Part shown: positions 17,212 to 26,604 of the stretch, in pieces | How the letters are laid out: the number at the start of each line of letters is the position of its first letter | How positions within the stretch are numbered: position 1 is the stretch's first letter | Assembly (NCBI GenBank): GCA_963521185.1 | Contig: CAUQTV010000001.1 | Location: 124,001-188,000, forward strand | Source: Enterobacter_D sp963521185 | GTDB lineage: Bacteria > Pseudomonadota > Gammaproteobacteria > Enterobacterales > Enterobacteriaceae | Length of the DNA stretch: 64,000 bases | Direction: 5' to 3' | Notes under the pieces: generated by a model | Databases searched by the model: none | What the model saw: only the letters and a program-made list of their open reading frames with translations | What the model was told of the DNA's origin: nothing | Made by a program: the position numbers and the translations under genes

Positions 17212-18406
17212 TTATCTGCTGCTGCCGCTGATCTACCTGCTGGTCAACGTCAAAATTGCCCAGCTTGGCGAAAGCTTCCCGATAACCATTGTGACGTTCC
17301 TGCCGGTGCTGCTGCTGCTGTATGTGGACAAAATCAGCGTGAAAAAGCTGATGCTTGCCCTGGGACTCGGCGCGGGTCTGACGCTGTTTAACTACATCTT
17401 TGGTCAGTCGCTCAACGCCAGTAAGTACGTCACCTCAACGCTGCTGTTTGTCTATCTGGTGATCATTGTCGGCATGGTGTGGAGCATTCGCTTCAAGACC
17501 ATCTCACCGCACAACTACCGCAAAATTTTGCGTTTCTTTTATCTGGTGGTGGGCTTTATTGTCACGCTGGCGGCCCTGGAGATGGCGCAGATTATTCTCA
17601 CCGGCGGCAGTAGCCTGATGGAGACAATTTCGAAATTTCTGATTTACAGCAACAGCTATGTTCTGAATTTCATTAAGTTTGGCGGTAAGCGCACCACGGC
17701 GATGTATTTCGAACCGGCATTCTTCGCTCTGGCACTAATCTCAATTTGGCTCAGCATCAAACAGTTTGGTATCAAAACACCAAAGACCGATGCTATGATT
17801 CTGGCAGGGATAATACTCTCAGGGTCGTTCTCCGGCGTGATGACGTTTATCCTGTTTTATCTGCTGGAATGGGCATTTCAGTACCTGAATAAAGAGGCAA
17901 TCAAGAAGAAGTTGCCACTGGCGATAATTTCATTAGCGGTGTTTGTCGTTGGCGTCGTATTCGCGTTTCCCTATATTTCCGAACGTCTCGGTGATTTAGG
18001 AACGGAAGGTTCATCCTCCTACTACCGTATCATTGGGCCACTGGCGATGGTTGGGTACTCATTAACCAATATCGATGGCGTGGTGCGTTTCGGATCGCTT
18101 TACGAATATGTCGCATCATTCGGAATCTTTAACGGTGCGGACGTCGGCAAAACAATAGACAATGGGTTGTATCTGCTGATCATTTATTTCTCCTGGTTCG
18201 CAGTGCTGCTGACGATCTGGTACATGTCGAAAGTGGTGAAAATGATGATTAATGCTTTTGGTAATAATCAGAATTATCGTGTTCAACTTTTTCTTTTTAC
18301 GCCAGTGTCATTGTTCTTTACCGGTTCGATTTTTAGTCCGGAATATGCATTTTTGATCGTCTGCCCTTTTATTCTGCGCAAAGCGCTGAATATTACGAAT
18401 TCATGA
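17186..18406 (+). CDS. wcaD: WcaD, putative colanic acid polymerase (Wzy-type)
   Basis: Inner-membrane protein expected to join flipped repeat units in the periplasm. The 406-residue sequence is mostly hydrophobic, with about ten membrane helices and a larger loop near residues 260-320 (GDLGTEGSSSYYRIIGPL). ATG 17186 has GGAGGAG close upstream and gives the E. coli-like start SRSIRICSYLLLPLIYLL; in-frame codons further left sit deep inside wcaC. Polymerase function is family inference. Confidence 0.92.
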   Translation: MSRSIRICSYLLLPLIYLLVNVKIAQLGESFPITIVTFLPVLLLLYVDKISVKKLMLALGLGAGLTLFNYIFGQSLNASKYVTSTLLFVYLVIIVGMVWSIRFKTISPHNYRKILRFFYLVVGFIVTLAALEMAQIILTGGSSLMETISKFLIYSNSYVLNFIKFGGKRTTAMYFEPAFFALALISIWLSIKQFGIKTPKTDAMILAGIILSGSFSGVMTFILFYLLEWAFQYLNKEAIKKKLPLAIISLAVFVVGVVFAFPYISERLGDLGTEGSSSYYRIIGPLAMVGYSLTNIDGVVRFGSLYEYVASFGIFNGADVGKTIDNGLYLLIIYFSWFAVLLTIWYMSKVVKMMINAFGNNQNYRVQLFLFTPVSLFFTGSIFSPEYAFLIVCPFILRKALNITNS

Positions 18407-18419
18407 TGAGGTGGTTACC

Positions 18420-19166
18420 ATGCTATTAAGTGTCATTACCGTGGCGTTTCGCAACTACGATGGTGTTGCGAAAACGCAGGCGTCCCTGGCGCACCTGGCG
18501 CAGGCGCATGACATCACCTTCGAATGGATTGTGGTGGACGGTGGCTCTAACGACGGCACCGCTGAATTCCTTGAAAACCTCAACGGGGCCTACAACTTAC
18601 GCTACGTGAGCGAGAAAGATAACGGCATCTACGATGCGATGAACAAAGGCATTGCCATGGCCGAAGGGCGTTTCGCTCTGTTCCTCAACTCCGGCGATGT
18701 GTTTCATCCGGATGTCGCCGACGTGGTGCGTCAGCTTGCCGGGGCCAAAGAAAACGCCATGTTCATTGGCGATGCACTGTTAGATTTTGGCGACGGCACG
18801 AAAAAACGCCGCAGCGCTAAACACGGCTGGTATATCTATCACAGCTTACCGGCCAGCCATCAGGCAATATTCTTCCCGGTCAGCGGCTTAAAAGCCTATC
18901 CCTACGATCTGCAATATAAAGTCTCTTCTGATTATGCGCTGGCCGCCAGAATGTTTAAAGCCGGATACGCCTTTAAACGACTGAAAGGTTTAGTGTCTGA
19001 ATTTTCAATGGGTGGGGTGTCAACCTCGAATAATCTGGAATTATGCCAGGATGCAAAAAACGTCCAGCGTAAAATATTGCGGGTGCCGGGTTTTTGGGCA
19101 GAGCTTTCCTACCTGCTGCGTGTGCGCACCACGGGTAAAACGAAAACCTTATATAACAAAGCATAA
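18420..19166 (+). CDS. wcaE: WcaE, colanic acid GT2 glycosyltransferase
   Basis: GT-A family 2 enzyme of 248 residues. The start MLLSVITVAFRNYDGV and the nucleotide-sugar motif VVDGGSNDGT are clear, with FALFLNSGDVF as the metal-binding region. I chose ATG 18420, which agrees with E. coli WcaE, over an in-frame GTG nine bases earlier. It follows wcaD by 13 bases. The sugar transferred is not deducible here. Confidence 0.93.
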   Translation: MLLSVITVAFRNYDGVAKTQASLAHLAQAHDITFEWIVVDGGSNDGTAEFLENLNGAYNLRYVSEKDNGIYDAMNKGIAMAEGRFALFLNSGDVFHPDVADVVRQLAGAKENAMFIGDALLDFGDGTKKRRSAKHGWYIYHSLPASHQAIFFPVSGLKAYPYDLQYKVSSDYALAARMFKAGYAFKRLKGLVSEFSMGGVSTSNNLELCQDAKNVQRKILRVPGFWAELSYLLRVRTTGKTKTLYNKA

Positions 19167-19193
19167 AAGCATAAATAAATATAAGGGAAACTT

Positions 19194-19763
19194 ATGCAGG
19201 AATTAAACGGATTCTCGGTGCCGAAAGGGTTCCGGGGTGCCAGCGGTATTAAAGTGCAGTTGTGGTGGGCGGTGCAGGCGACATTATTTGCCTGGTCTCC
19301 GCAGGTGCTGTATCGCTGGCGTGCATTTTTATTGCGTCTGTTCGGCGCAAAAGTGGGAAAAGGGGTGGTTATTCGCCCGTCGGTAAAAATTACCTATCCA
19401 TGGAAATTAACGCTTGGGGATTATTGCTGGGTCGGCGATGACGCCGTGTTGTATACGCTCGGCGATATTACCCTCGGGGCAAATTCCGTGGTGTCACAGA
19501 AGTGTTATTTATGCACCGGCAGTCACGATTATCAGAGCGCGCATTTCGATATCAACGCGACGCCGATTGTGATTGGCGAAAAATGTTGGCTGGCGACGGA
19601 TGTGTTTGTCGCCCCCGGCGTAACGATTGGTGAGGGGACCGTCGTCGGTGCCCGCAGCAGTGTTTTTAAATCGCTACCGGCAAACGTGATTTGCCGTGGC
19701 AATCCAGCAGTGGTGACGCGCGAACGCGTTGAAACGGCAAAATTTGAGGAAAATAAACTATGA
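19194..19763 (+). CDS. wcaF: WcaF, colanic acid O-acetyltransferase
   Basis: Left-handed beta-helix acetyltransferase of the NodL/LacA type. The 189-residue protein has the hexapeptide rungs LGDYCWVGDDAVLYTLGDITLGANSVV and IGEKCWLATDVFVAPGV, and the catalytic His in CTGSHDYQS. It is about seven residues longer than E. coli WcaF at the C terminus. The end overlaps gmd by four bases (ATGA), so the two are translationally coupled. Confidence 0.94.
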   Translation: MQELNGFSVPKGFRGASGIKVQLWWAVQATLFAWSPQVLYRWRAFLLRLFGAKVGKGVVIRPSVKITYPWKLTLGDYCWVGDDAVLYTLGDITLGANSVVSQKCYLCTGSHDYQSAHFDINATPIVIGEKCWLATDVFVAPGVTIGEGTVVGARSSVFKSLPANVICRGNPAVVTRERVETAKFEENKL

Positions 19764-20881
19764 CTAAAGTCGCACTCATCACCGGCGTAACCGGACAGGA
19801 TGGCTCTTATCTGGCGGAACTTCTTCTGGAGAAGGGTTATGAAGTTCACGGCATCAAACGTCGTGCTTCCTCTTTTAACACCGAGCGTGTGGACCATATC
19901 TATCAGGATCCGCACACCAGCAATCCTAAGTTCCACCTGCATTACGGCGATCTGACCGACAGCTCAAACCTGACGCGTATCCTGCAAGAAGTGCAGCCGG
20001 ATGAAGTGTACAACCTGGGCGCGATGAGCCACGTTGCCGTTTCCTTTGAATCCCCGGAATACACCGCTGACGTGGATGGCATGGGGACGCTGCGTCTGCT
20101 GGAGGCGATCCGCTTCTTAGGTCTTGAGAAGAAAACCCGCTTCTACCAGGCGTCCACCTCTGAGCTGTATGGCCTGGTGCAGGAAATCCCGCAGAAAGAA
20201 ACTACGCCGTTCTACCCGCGCTCGCCGTATGCGGTCGCTAAACTTTACGCCTACTGGATCACCGTGAACTACCGTGAATCCTACGGCATGTACGCCTGTA
20301 ACGGCATTCTGTTTAACCACGAGTCTCCGCGCCGTGGCGAAACCTTCGTGACCCGTAAAATTACCCGCGCTATCGCCAACATCGCGCAGGGCCTGGAGTC
20401 CTGCCTCTATCTCGGCAACATGGATTCGCTGCGTGACTGGGGCCATGCGAAAGACTACGTGAAAATGCAGTGGATGATGCTGCAACAGGATAAGCCGGAA
20501 GATTTCGTCATTGCCACCGGTGTGCAGTACTCCGTGCGCCAGTTCGTGGAAATGGCCGCCGCACAGCTGGGCGTCAAACTGCGCTTTGAAGGTACCGGCG
20601 TGGAAGAGAAGGGCATTGTGGTCTCTGTGACCGGCCATGACGCACCGGGCGTGAAGCCGGGCGATGTGATCGTTGCCGTTGACCCGCGCTACTTCCGTCC
20701 TGCCGAAGTGGAAACCCTGCTCGGCGACCCGACCAAAGCACACGAAAAACTGGGCTGGAAACCGGAAATCACCCTGCAAGAGATGGTCTCCGAGATGGTC
20801 GCCAAAGATCTTGAAGCGGCGAAAAAACACTCTCTGCTGAAAGCGCACGGTTACGACGTGGCTATCGCGCTGGAGTCGTAA
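19760..20881 (+). CDS. gmd: Gmd, GDP-mannose 4,6-dehydratase
   Basis: First committed step of GDP-L-fucose synthesis: GDP-mannose to GDP-4-keto-6-deoxymannose with bound NADP. The short-chain dehydrogenase fold is shown by GVTGQDGSYL at residues 9-18 and by the catalytic tyrosine/lysine pair in SPYAVAKLYAYW. The 373-residue length is normal. fcl follows two bases after the stop and completes the pathway. Confidence 0.97.
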   Translation: MTKVALITGVTGQDGSYLAELLLEKGYEVHGIKRRASSFNTERVDHIYQDPHTSNPKFHLHYGDLTDSSNLTRILQEVQPDEVYNLGAMSHVAVSFESPEYTADVDGMGTLRLLEAIRFLGLEKKTRFYQASTSELYGLVQEIPQKETTPFYPRSPYAVAKLYAYWITVNYRESYGMYACNGILFNHESPRRGETFVTRKITRAIANIAQGLESCLYLGNMDSLRDWGHAKDYVKMQWMMLQQDKPEDFVIATGVQYSVRQFVEMAAAQLGVKLRFEGTGVEEKGIVVSVTGHDAPGVKPGDVIVAVDPRYFRPAEVETLLGDPTKAHEKLGWKPEITLQEMVSEMVAKDLEAAKKHSLLKAHGYDVAIALES

Positions 20882-20883
20882 GC

Positions 20884-21849
20884 ATGAGCAAACAACGTAT
20901 CTTTGTGGCTGGCCATCGCGGAATGGTGGGTTCAGCCATCGTGCGACAGCTTGAGCAACGCGGCGACGTTGAACTGGTGCTGCGTACGCGTGATGAACTG
21001 AACCTGCTGGACGCCAAAGCGGTCAACGACTTCTTTGCCGACCAGCGCCTCGACCAGGTGTATCTGGCGGCGGCAAAAGTGGGCGGTATTGTGGCGAACA
21101 ATACCTACCCGGCTGATTTCATCTACGAAAACATGATGATTGAGAGCAACATCATTCACGCGGCGCACACGCACAACGTGAACAAGCTGCTGTTCCTCGG
21201 CTCCTCGTGCATCTACCCGAAACTGGCGAAGCAGCCGATGGCGGAAAGCGAACTGTTGCAGGGCACGCTTGAAGCCACCAATGAGCCGTATGCCATTGCC
21301 AAAATTGCCGGGATCAAGCTGTGCGAATCCTATAACCGTCAGCACGGTCGTGATTACCGCTCGGTTATGCCGACCAATCTGTACGGCCCGCACGACAACT
21401 TCCACCCGAGCAATTCGCACGTGATCCCGGCGCTGCTTCGCCGCTTCCACGAAGCGACCGCGCAAAACGCCCCGGATGTAGTGGTGTGGGGCAGCGGTAC
21501 ACCGATGCGTGAGTTCCTGCACGTGGACGATATGGCCGCGGCCAGCATTCACGTGATGGAGCTGGACAGCGAGGTCTGGCAGGAGAACACCGAACCGATG
21601 CTGTCACACATTAACGTTGGCACCGGCGTGGACTGCACCATTCGCGAACTGGCCCAGACGCTGGCGCAGGTGACCGGCTATAAAGGCCGCGTGGTGTTCG
21701 ATGCCACCAAGCCTGACGGTACGCCGCGTAAGCTGCTCGATGTGACCCGTTTGCATCAGCTGGGCTGGTATCACGAGATTTCGCTCGAACAGGGACTGGC
21801 AAGCACTTACCAGTGGTTCCTTGAAAACCAGCACCGGTTCCGGGGGTAA
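20884..21849 (+). CDS. fcl: Fcl (WcaG), GDP-L-fucose synthase
   Basis: Epimerises and reduces GDP-4-keto-6-deoxymannose to GDP-L-fucose with NADPH. The 321-residue protein has AGHRGMVGSAIV near the N terminus, the SSCIYPK segment with the epimerase cysteine, and the YAIAK catalytic tyrosine/lysine pair. It lies tightly between gmd and gmm, as in E. coli. Confidence 0.97.
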   Translation: MSKQRIFVAGHRGMVGSAIVRQLEQRGDVELVLRTRDELNLLDAKAVNDFFADQRLDQVYLAAAKVGGIVANNTYPADFIYENMMIESNIIHAAHTHNVNKLLFLGSSCIYPKLAKQPMAESELLQGTLEATNEPYAIAKIAGIKLCESYNRQHGRDYRSVMPTNLYGPHDNFHPSNSHVIPALLRRFHEATAQNAPDVVVWGSGTPMREFLHVDDMAAASIHVMELDSEVWQENTEPMLSHINVGTGVDCTIRELAQTLAQVTGYKGRVVFDATKPDGTPRKLLDVTRLHQLGWYHEISLEQGLASTYQWFLENQHRFRG

Positions 21850-21851
21850 GT

Positions 21852-22328
21852 ATGTTTTTAAGTCAGGAAGATTTCGCCACGGTTGTGCGCTCAACGCCGC
21901 TCATCTCCATCGACCTTGTGGTTGAGAATGAGCGCGGTGAGTTTCTGTTGGGAAAACGGACCAATCGTCCGGCACAGGGTTACTGGTTTGTTCCGGGCGG
22001 ACGTGTACAAAAGGACGAGCCGCTTGCGGCCGCCTTTGAACGCCTGACGCAGGCTGAGCTGGGGGTTCGTCTGCCGATGTCGGCAGGCGAGTTCTACGGC
22101 GTCTGGCAGCACTTCTATGACGATAACTTCTCCGGAACGGATTTTTCCACGCACTACATCGTGCTGGGTTTTCGCCTGCGCGTGAATAGCGCGCAGCTGA
22201 CCCTGCCCGATGAGCAGCACGACGACTACCGCTGGTTAACGCCGGACGCGCTGCTGGCGAGCGACAACGTACACGAGAACAGCCGGGCCTATTTTAAGGC
22301 TGACAGGTCCGGGGTACCGGGCTTATGA
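21852..22328 (+). CDS. gmm: Gmm (WcaH, NudD), GDP-mannose mannosyl hydrolase
   Basis: Hydrolyses GDP-mannose to GDP and mannose, and so may tune the GDP-mannose/GDP-fucose pool. The 158-residue Nudix-fold protein has GGRVQKDEPLAAAFERLTQAELG in place of the standard Nudix box; the missing canonical glutamates are typical of this subfamily, not a defect. The start is two bases after fcl; the stop overlaps wcaI (ATGA). Confidence 0.95.
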   Translation: MFLSQEDFATVVRSTPLISIDLVVENERGEFLLGKRTNRPAQGYWFVPGGRVQKDEPLAAAFERLTQAELGVRLPMSAGEFYGVWQHFYDDNFSGTDFSTHYIVLGFRLRVNSAQLTLPDEQHDDYRWLTPDALLASDNVHENSRAYFKADRSGVPGL

Positions 22329-23548
22329 AAATTTTGGTGTATGGCATTAACTACTCGCCGGAGTTAACCGGGATCGGCAAATACACCGGTGAGATGGTGG
22401 AGTGGATGGCCCGCCAGGGCCACGAGGTCCGCGTGATCACCGCGCCGCCGTACTACCCGGAATGGAAGATCGGCGAGCGCTACTCCGCCTGGCGCTACCG
22501 CCGGGAAGAGGGGGCCGCCACGGTGTGGCGCTGCCCGCTGTATGTGCCGAAACAGCCGTCCACGCTCAAGCGTCTGATGCACCTTGGCAGCTTTGCGCTG
22601 AGCAGCTTTTTCCCACTGATGGCCCAGCGCCGCTGGAAGCCGGATCGCATTATCGGCGTGGTGCCGACGCTGTTTTGCACACCGGGTATGCGCCTGCTGG
22701 CGAAACTCTCCGGGGCGCGCACGCTGCTGCACATTCAGGATTATGAAGTGGATGCGATGCTGGGCCTCGGCATGGCAGGCAAGGGTAAAAACGGCAAAGT
22801 CGCCCGGCTTGCCAGCGCCTTTGAACGTAACGGTCTGCATAACGTGGACAACGTGTCGACCATTTCCCGCTCGATGATGAACAAAGCGCAGGAAAAAGGC
22901 GTTGCCGCTGAAAAAGTGATCTTCTTCCCCAACTGGTCGGAAGTGGCCCGTTTTCGCGATGTCACCGACGACGACGCAGCGCAGCTTCGCCAGCGTCTTG
23001 GGTTGCCGCTGGATAAAAAAATCATTCTGTACTCCGGCAACATCGGTGAGAAGCAGGGGCTGGAGAGCGTCATTGACGCCGCTGAGCGTCTGCAAGACAG
23101 ACCGTGGATCTTCGTGATTGTCGGCCAGGGTGGCGGTAAAGCCCGACTGGAAAAGCAGGTGAGCGAGCGCGGTCTTAGCAACGTGAAATTTTTCCCGTTG
23201 CAGTCCTGGGAAGCGCTGCCGGCCCTGTTAAAAATGGGCGATTGCCATCTGGTGATCCAGAAGCGCGGTGCGGCCGACGCGGTGCTGCCCTCCAAACTGA
23301 CCAATATTCTTGCGGTGGCGGGGAACGCGGTGATCACCGCCGAACCTGACACTGAACTGGGACAACTGTGCGAAACGTATCCGGGCATTGCCGTGTGCGT
23401 GGAGCCTGAATCGGTTAACGCGCTGTTGACCGGCATTGAGCAGGCGCTGTTGATGCCCAAAACCAACACGGTGGCACGTGACTATGCCGAACGTACGCTC
23501 GAAAAAGAGAGCGTGTTAAACCAATTTATTACGGATATTCGGGGATAA
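22325..23548 (+). CDS. wcaI: WcaI, colanic acid glycosyltransferase (probable fucosyltransferase)
   Basis: GT-B family 4 enzyme of 407 residues, generally regarded as a fucosyltransferase of the colanic acid repeat because it sits in the GDP-fucose block. The start MKILVYGINYSPELTGIGKYTGEM is diagnostic of the WcaI family. The C-terminal half has YSGNIGEKQGLESVIDAAERL and a nucleotide-binding region near VLPSKLTNILAVAGN. It overlaps gmm by four bases and is three bases from cpsB. Confidence 0.93.
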   Translation: MKILVYGINYSPELTGIGKYTGEMVEWMARQGHEVRVITAPPYYPEWKIGERYSAWRYRREEGAATVWRCPLYVPKQPSTLKRLMHLGSFALSSFFPLMAQRRWKPDRIIGVVPTLFCTPGMRLLAKLSGARTLLHIQDYEVDAMLGLGMAGKGKNGKVARLASAFERNGLHNVDNVSTISRSMMNKAQEKGVAAEKVIFFPNWSEVARFRDVTDDDAAQLRQRLGLPLDKKIILYSGNIGEKQGLESVIDAAERLQDRPWIFVIVGQGGGKARLEKQVSERGLSNVKFFPLQSWEALPALLKMGDCHLVIQKRGAADAVLPSKLTNILAVAGNAVITAEPDTELGQLCETYPGIAVCVEPESVNALLTGIEQALLMPKTNTVARDYAERTLEKESVLNQFITDIRG

Positions 23549-23551
23549 ATC

Positions 23552-24985
23552 ATGAGTCGTACACTTTACCCGGTTGTGATGGCCGGCGGCTCCGGTAGCC
23601 GTTTGTGGCCGCTGTCCCGCGTGCTGTATCCCAAACAGTTTCTCTGCCTGAAGGGCGAGCTGACGATGCTGCAAACCACCGTGTGCCGCCTGAACGGCGT
23701 CGAGTGCGAAAGCCCGGTGGTGATTTGTAACGAACAGCATCGCTTTATCGTCGCCGAGCAGTTGCGCCAGCTCAACAAGCTGACCGAAAACATTATTCTG
23801 GAGCCTGCGGGTCGCAACACCGCCCCGGCCATTGCGCTGGCGGCGCTGGCGGCGAAGCGCAACAGCCCGGACAGCGATCCGCTGATGCTGGTGCTGGCCG
23901 CCGACCATGTGATCCAAAACGAAGAGGCGTTCCGCGAGGCGGTACGGGCGGCAATGCCCTACGCCGAAAGCGGCAAGCTGGTGACCTTCGGCATCGTGCC
24001 GGATCTGCCGGAAACCGGGTATGGCTATATTCGTCGCGGTGCGGTCAGCCAGGGCGAGGTTGATGCCGTGGCCTTCGAAGTGGCGCAGTTCGTCGAAAAA
24101 CCGAATCTCGACACCGCGCAGGCCTATGTCTCCAGCGGTGAATATTACTGGAACAGCGGCATGTTCCTGTTCCGCGCCGGACGCTACCTTGAAGAGCTGC
24201 AAAAATTCCGACCGGACATCCTCGACGCCTGCGTGAAAGCGATGGACAGCGTCGATCCGGATCTCGATTTTATCCGCGTCGATGAAGAGGCGTTCCTCGC
24301 CTGCCCGGAAGAGTCTGTCGACTATGCGGTGATGGAAAAAACCGCCGACGCCGTGGTGGTGCCGATGGACGCGGGCTGGAGCGACGTTGGCTCCTGGTCT
24401 TCGCTGTGGGAAATCAGCGCGCATACGCCGGAAGGCAACGTGCATCACGGCGACGTCATCAGCCATAAAACGGAAAACAGCTACGTATACGCTGAGTCCG
24501 GACTGGTGACCACCGTCGGCGTGAAGGATTTGGTGGTGGTGCAGACCAAAGATGCGGTGCTGATAGCCGATCGTAATTCGGTGCAGGACGTCAAAAAAGT
24601 GGTTGAACAGATCAAAGCCGACGGACGTCATGAACACCACATTCACCGGGAAGTTTACCGCCCGTGGGGCAAATATGACTCCATTGACTCCGGCGAACGC
24701 TACCAGGTAAAACGCATCACCGTGAAGCCGGGCGAGGGGCTGTCGTTGCAGATGCACCATCACCGCGCCGAGCACTGGATTGTGGTGGCGGGCACGGCCA
24801 AAGTGACCATCAACGACGAGATCCGCTTAATCGGCGAAAACGAGTCGGTCTATATTCCGCTGGGGGCCACGCACTGCCTGGAAAACCCTGGGAAAATTCC
24901 TCTCGACTTAATCGAAGTGCGCTCGGGCTCCTATCTCGAAGAGGATGACGTGGTGCGCTTCGAAGACCGCTACGGTCGGGTCTAA
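23552..24985 (+). CDS. cpsB: CpsB (ManC), mannose-1-phosphate guanylyltransferase
   Basis: Makes GDP-mannose from mannose-1-phosphate and GTP for colanic acid. The 477-residue protein is of the type II two-domain form: N-terminal pyrophosphorylase motif AGGSGSRLWPLSR, and a C-terminal cupin with phosphomannose-isomerase-like residues (LQMHHHRAEHWIVVAGTA). It is followed by a paired REP element before cpsG, so some transcripts may be processed there. Confidence 0.97.
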   Translation: MSRTLYPVVMAGGSGSRLWPLSRVLYPKQFLCLKGELTMLQTTVCRLNGVECESPVVICNEQHRFIVAEQLRQLNKLTENIILEPAGRNTAPAIALAALAAKRNSPDSDPLMLVLAADHVIQNEEAFREAVRAAMPYAESGKLVTFGIVPDLPETGYGYIRRGAVSQGEVDAVAFEVAQFVEKPNLDTAQAYVSSGEYYWNSGMFLFRAGRYLEELQKFRPDILDACVKAMDSVDPDLDFIRVDEEAFLACPEESVDYAVMEKTADAVVVPMDAGWSDVGSWSSLWEISAHTPEGNVHHGDVISHKTENSYVYAESGLVTTVGVKDLVVVQTKDAVLIADRNSVQDVKKVVEQIKADGRHEHHIHREVYRPWGKYDSIDSGERYQVKRITVKPGEGLSLQMHHHRAEHWIVVAGTAKVTINDEIRLIGENESVYIPLGATHCLENPGKIPLDLIEVRSGSYLEEDDVVRFEDRYGRV

Positions 24986-24997
24986 CCCTGATAAGTT

Positions 24998-25066
24998 GCC
25001 GGATGGCGCTGCGCTTATCCGGCCTACAAAAAAACGGTAGGCCCGGTAAGCGCAGCGCCACCGGGC
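24998..25066. repeat. Two inverted REP elements (BIME-like) between cpsB and cpsG
   Basis: A REP unit at 24998-25027 (GCCGGATGGCGCTGCGC...) is followed after nine bases by a second in opposite orientation at 25037-25066 (GTAGGCCCGGTAAGCGC...). Each folds back on itself and the pair can form one long stem. Such elements in operons slow 3' exonucleases and can separate expression levels of neighbouring genes. Confidence 0.9.
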
Positions 25067-25137
25067 AATAAAACAAAAATTTAAAAAAGGCTCTTATGAG
25101 AGTCAGGGCCAACTGTTGCCTGAACAAGGGTAAAAAC

Positions 25138-26523
25138 ATGACGAAATTAACCTGTTTCAAAGCCTACGATATTCGCGGTCGCCTGGGCGAAGAGCTTAAC
25201 GAAGATATCGCCTGGCGTATTGGGCGTGCCTACGGTGAATATTTAAAACCGCAAACCATCGTACTGGGCGGTGATGTGCGACTGACCAGCGAATCCTTAA
25301 AACTGGCGCTGGCGAAAGGGTTGCAGGATGCGGGCGTGGACGTGCTGGACATCGGTCTTTCCGGCACCGAAGAGATTTACTTCGCCACCTTCCATCTGGG
25401 CGTTGATGGCGGCATTGAAGTGACCGCCAGTCATAACCCGATGGATTACAACGGCATGAAGCTGGTGCGCAAGGGCGCGCGGCCAATCAGCGGTGACACC
25501 GGGCTGCGCGACGTGCAGCGTCTGGCCGAGGCCAACGACTTCCCGCCGGTCAATGACGCTAAACGCGGCAGCTATAAAAAAATCGACCTGCGCGATGCTT
25601 ATATCGATCACCTGCTCGGTTATATCAACGTTAAAAACTTTGATGTTAAAAAATCCACGCCGCTGAAATTGGTGATCAACTCCGGTAACGGTGCGGCGGG
25701 TCCGGTCATTGACGCGATTGAAGCCCGCTTTAAGGCGCTCAGCGTGCCGGTCACCTTTATCAAAGTGCATAACACGCCGGACGGCAACTTCCCGAACGGC
25801 ATCCCCAACCCGCTGCTCCCCGAGTGCCGGGCCGATACCCGCAATGCCGTGATTGAACACAACGCCGATATGGGCATCGCCTTTGACGGCGATTTTGACC
25901 GCTGCTTCCTGTTCGACGGCGACGGTCAGTTTATCGAAGGCTATTACATCGTCGGCCTGCTGGCGGAAGCGTTCCTGGAAAAACACCCTGGCGCGAAAAT
26001 CATTCACGATCCCCGACTCTCCTGGAACACCGTCGATGTGGTGACGGCGGCGGGCGGCGAGCCGGTGATGTCGAAAACCGGTCATGCGTTTATCAAAGAG
26101 CGTATGCGCCAGGAAGACGCCATTTACGGCGGCGAAATGAGCGCGCACCACTACTTCCGCGATTTTGCGTACTGCGACAGCGGCATGATCCCGTGGCTGC
26201 TGGTGGCGGAACTGCTGTGCCTGAAGGGTAAGTCGTTAAGCGAGCTGGTCCGCGATCGCATGATTGCCTTCCCGGCCAGCGGTGAAATCAACAGTACGCT
26301 CGCCGATCCGGTCACCGCCATTGCCCGCGTGGAGCAGCACTTTGCCGCCAGCGCGCTGAGCGTGGATCGCACCGACGGCATCAGCATGGCGTTCCCGGAA
26401 TGGCGCTTTAATTTGCGCTCATCCAATACTGAACCCGTCGTTCGCCTGAATGTGGAATCCCGCCGCGACGTCTCGCTGATGGAGGCACGAACGCAGGACA
26501 TTCTGGCGCTGCTGAATCAGTAG
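25138..26523 (+). CDS. cpsG: CpsG (ManB), phosphomannomutase
   Basis: Interconverts mannose-6-phosphate and mannose-1-phosphate for GDP-mannose synthesis. The phosphoserine is Ser98 in VTASHNP, the metal loop is DGDFDRCF, and the sugar-specificity loop is GGEMSAHHYF. At 461 residues it is five longer than E. coli CpsG as I remember it, because of extra residues after GYINVKN (FDVKKS). The start ATG 25138 matches E. coli; an upstream in-frame ATG at 25096 lacks similarity. Confidence 0.96.
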   Translation: MTKLTCFKAYDIRGRLGEELNEDIAWRIGRAYGEYLKPQTIVLGGDVRLTSESLKLALAKGLQDAGVDVLDIGLSGTEEIYFATFHLGVDGGIEVTASHNPMDYNGMKLVRKGARPISGDTGLRDVQRLAEANDFPPVNDAKRGSYKKIDLRDAYIDHLLGYINVKNFDVKKSTPLKLVINSGNGAAGPVIDAIEARFKALSVPVTFIKVHNTPDGNFPNGIPNPLLPECRADTRNAVIEHNADMGIAFDGDFDRCFLFDGDGQFIEGYYIVGLLAEAFLEKHPGAKIIHDPRLSWNTVDVVTAAGGEPVMSKTGHAFIKERMRQEDAIYGGEMSAHHYFRDFAYCDSGMIPWLLVAELLCLKGKSLSELVRDRMIAFPASGEINSTLADPVTAIARVEQHFAASALSVDRTDGISMAFPEWRFNLRSSNTEPVVRLNVESRRDVSLMEARTQDILALLNQ

Positions 26524-26604
26524 TCGAGTTTGGTTTCCTCTCATCACGCCTTTTGCCAGCAGCACGCAGAAGGCGGGTGAGGGGGCTCAATAACAGGAAC
26601 AACG

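Noticed and set aside
22402..22746. Second frame in wcaI giving a proline/arginine-rich product
   Set aside because: Composition is typical of frame shadows; wcaI itself is intact.
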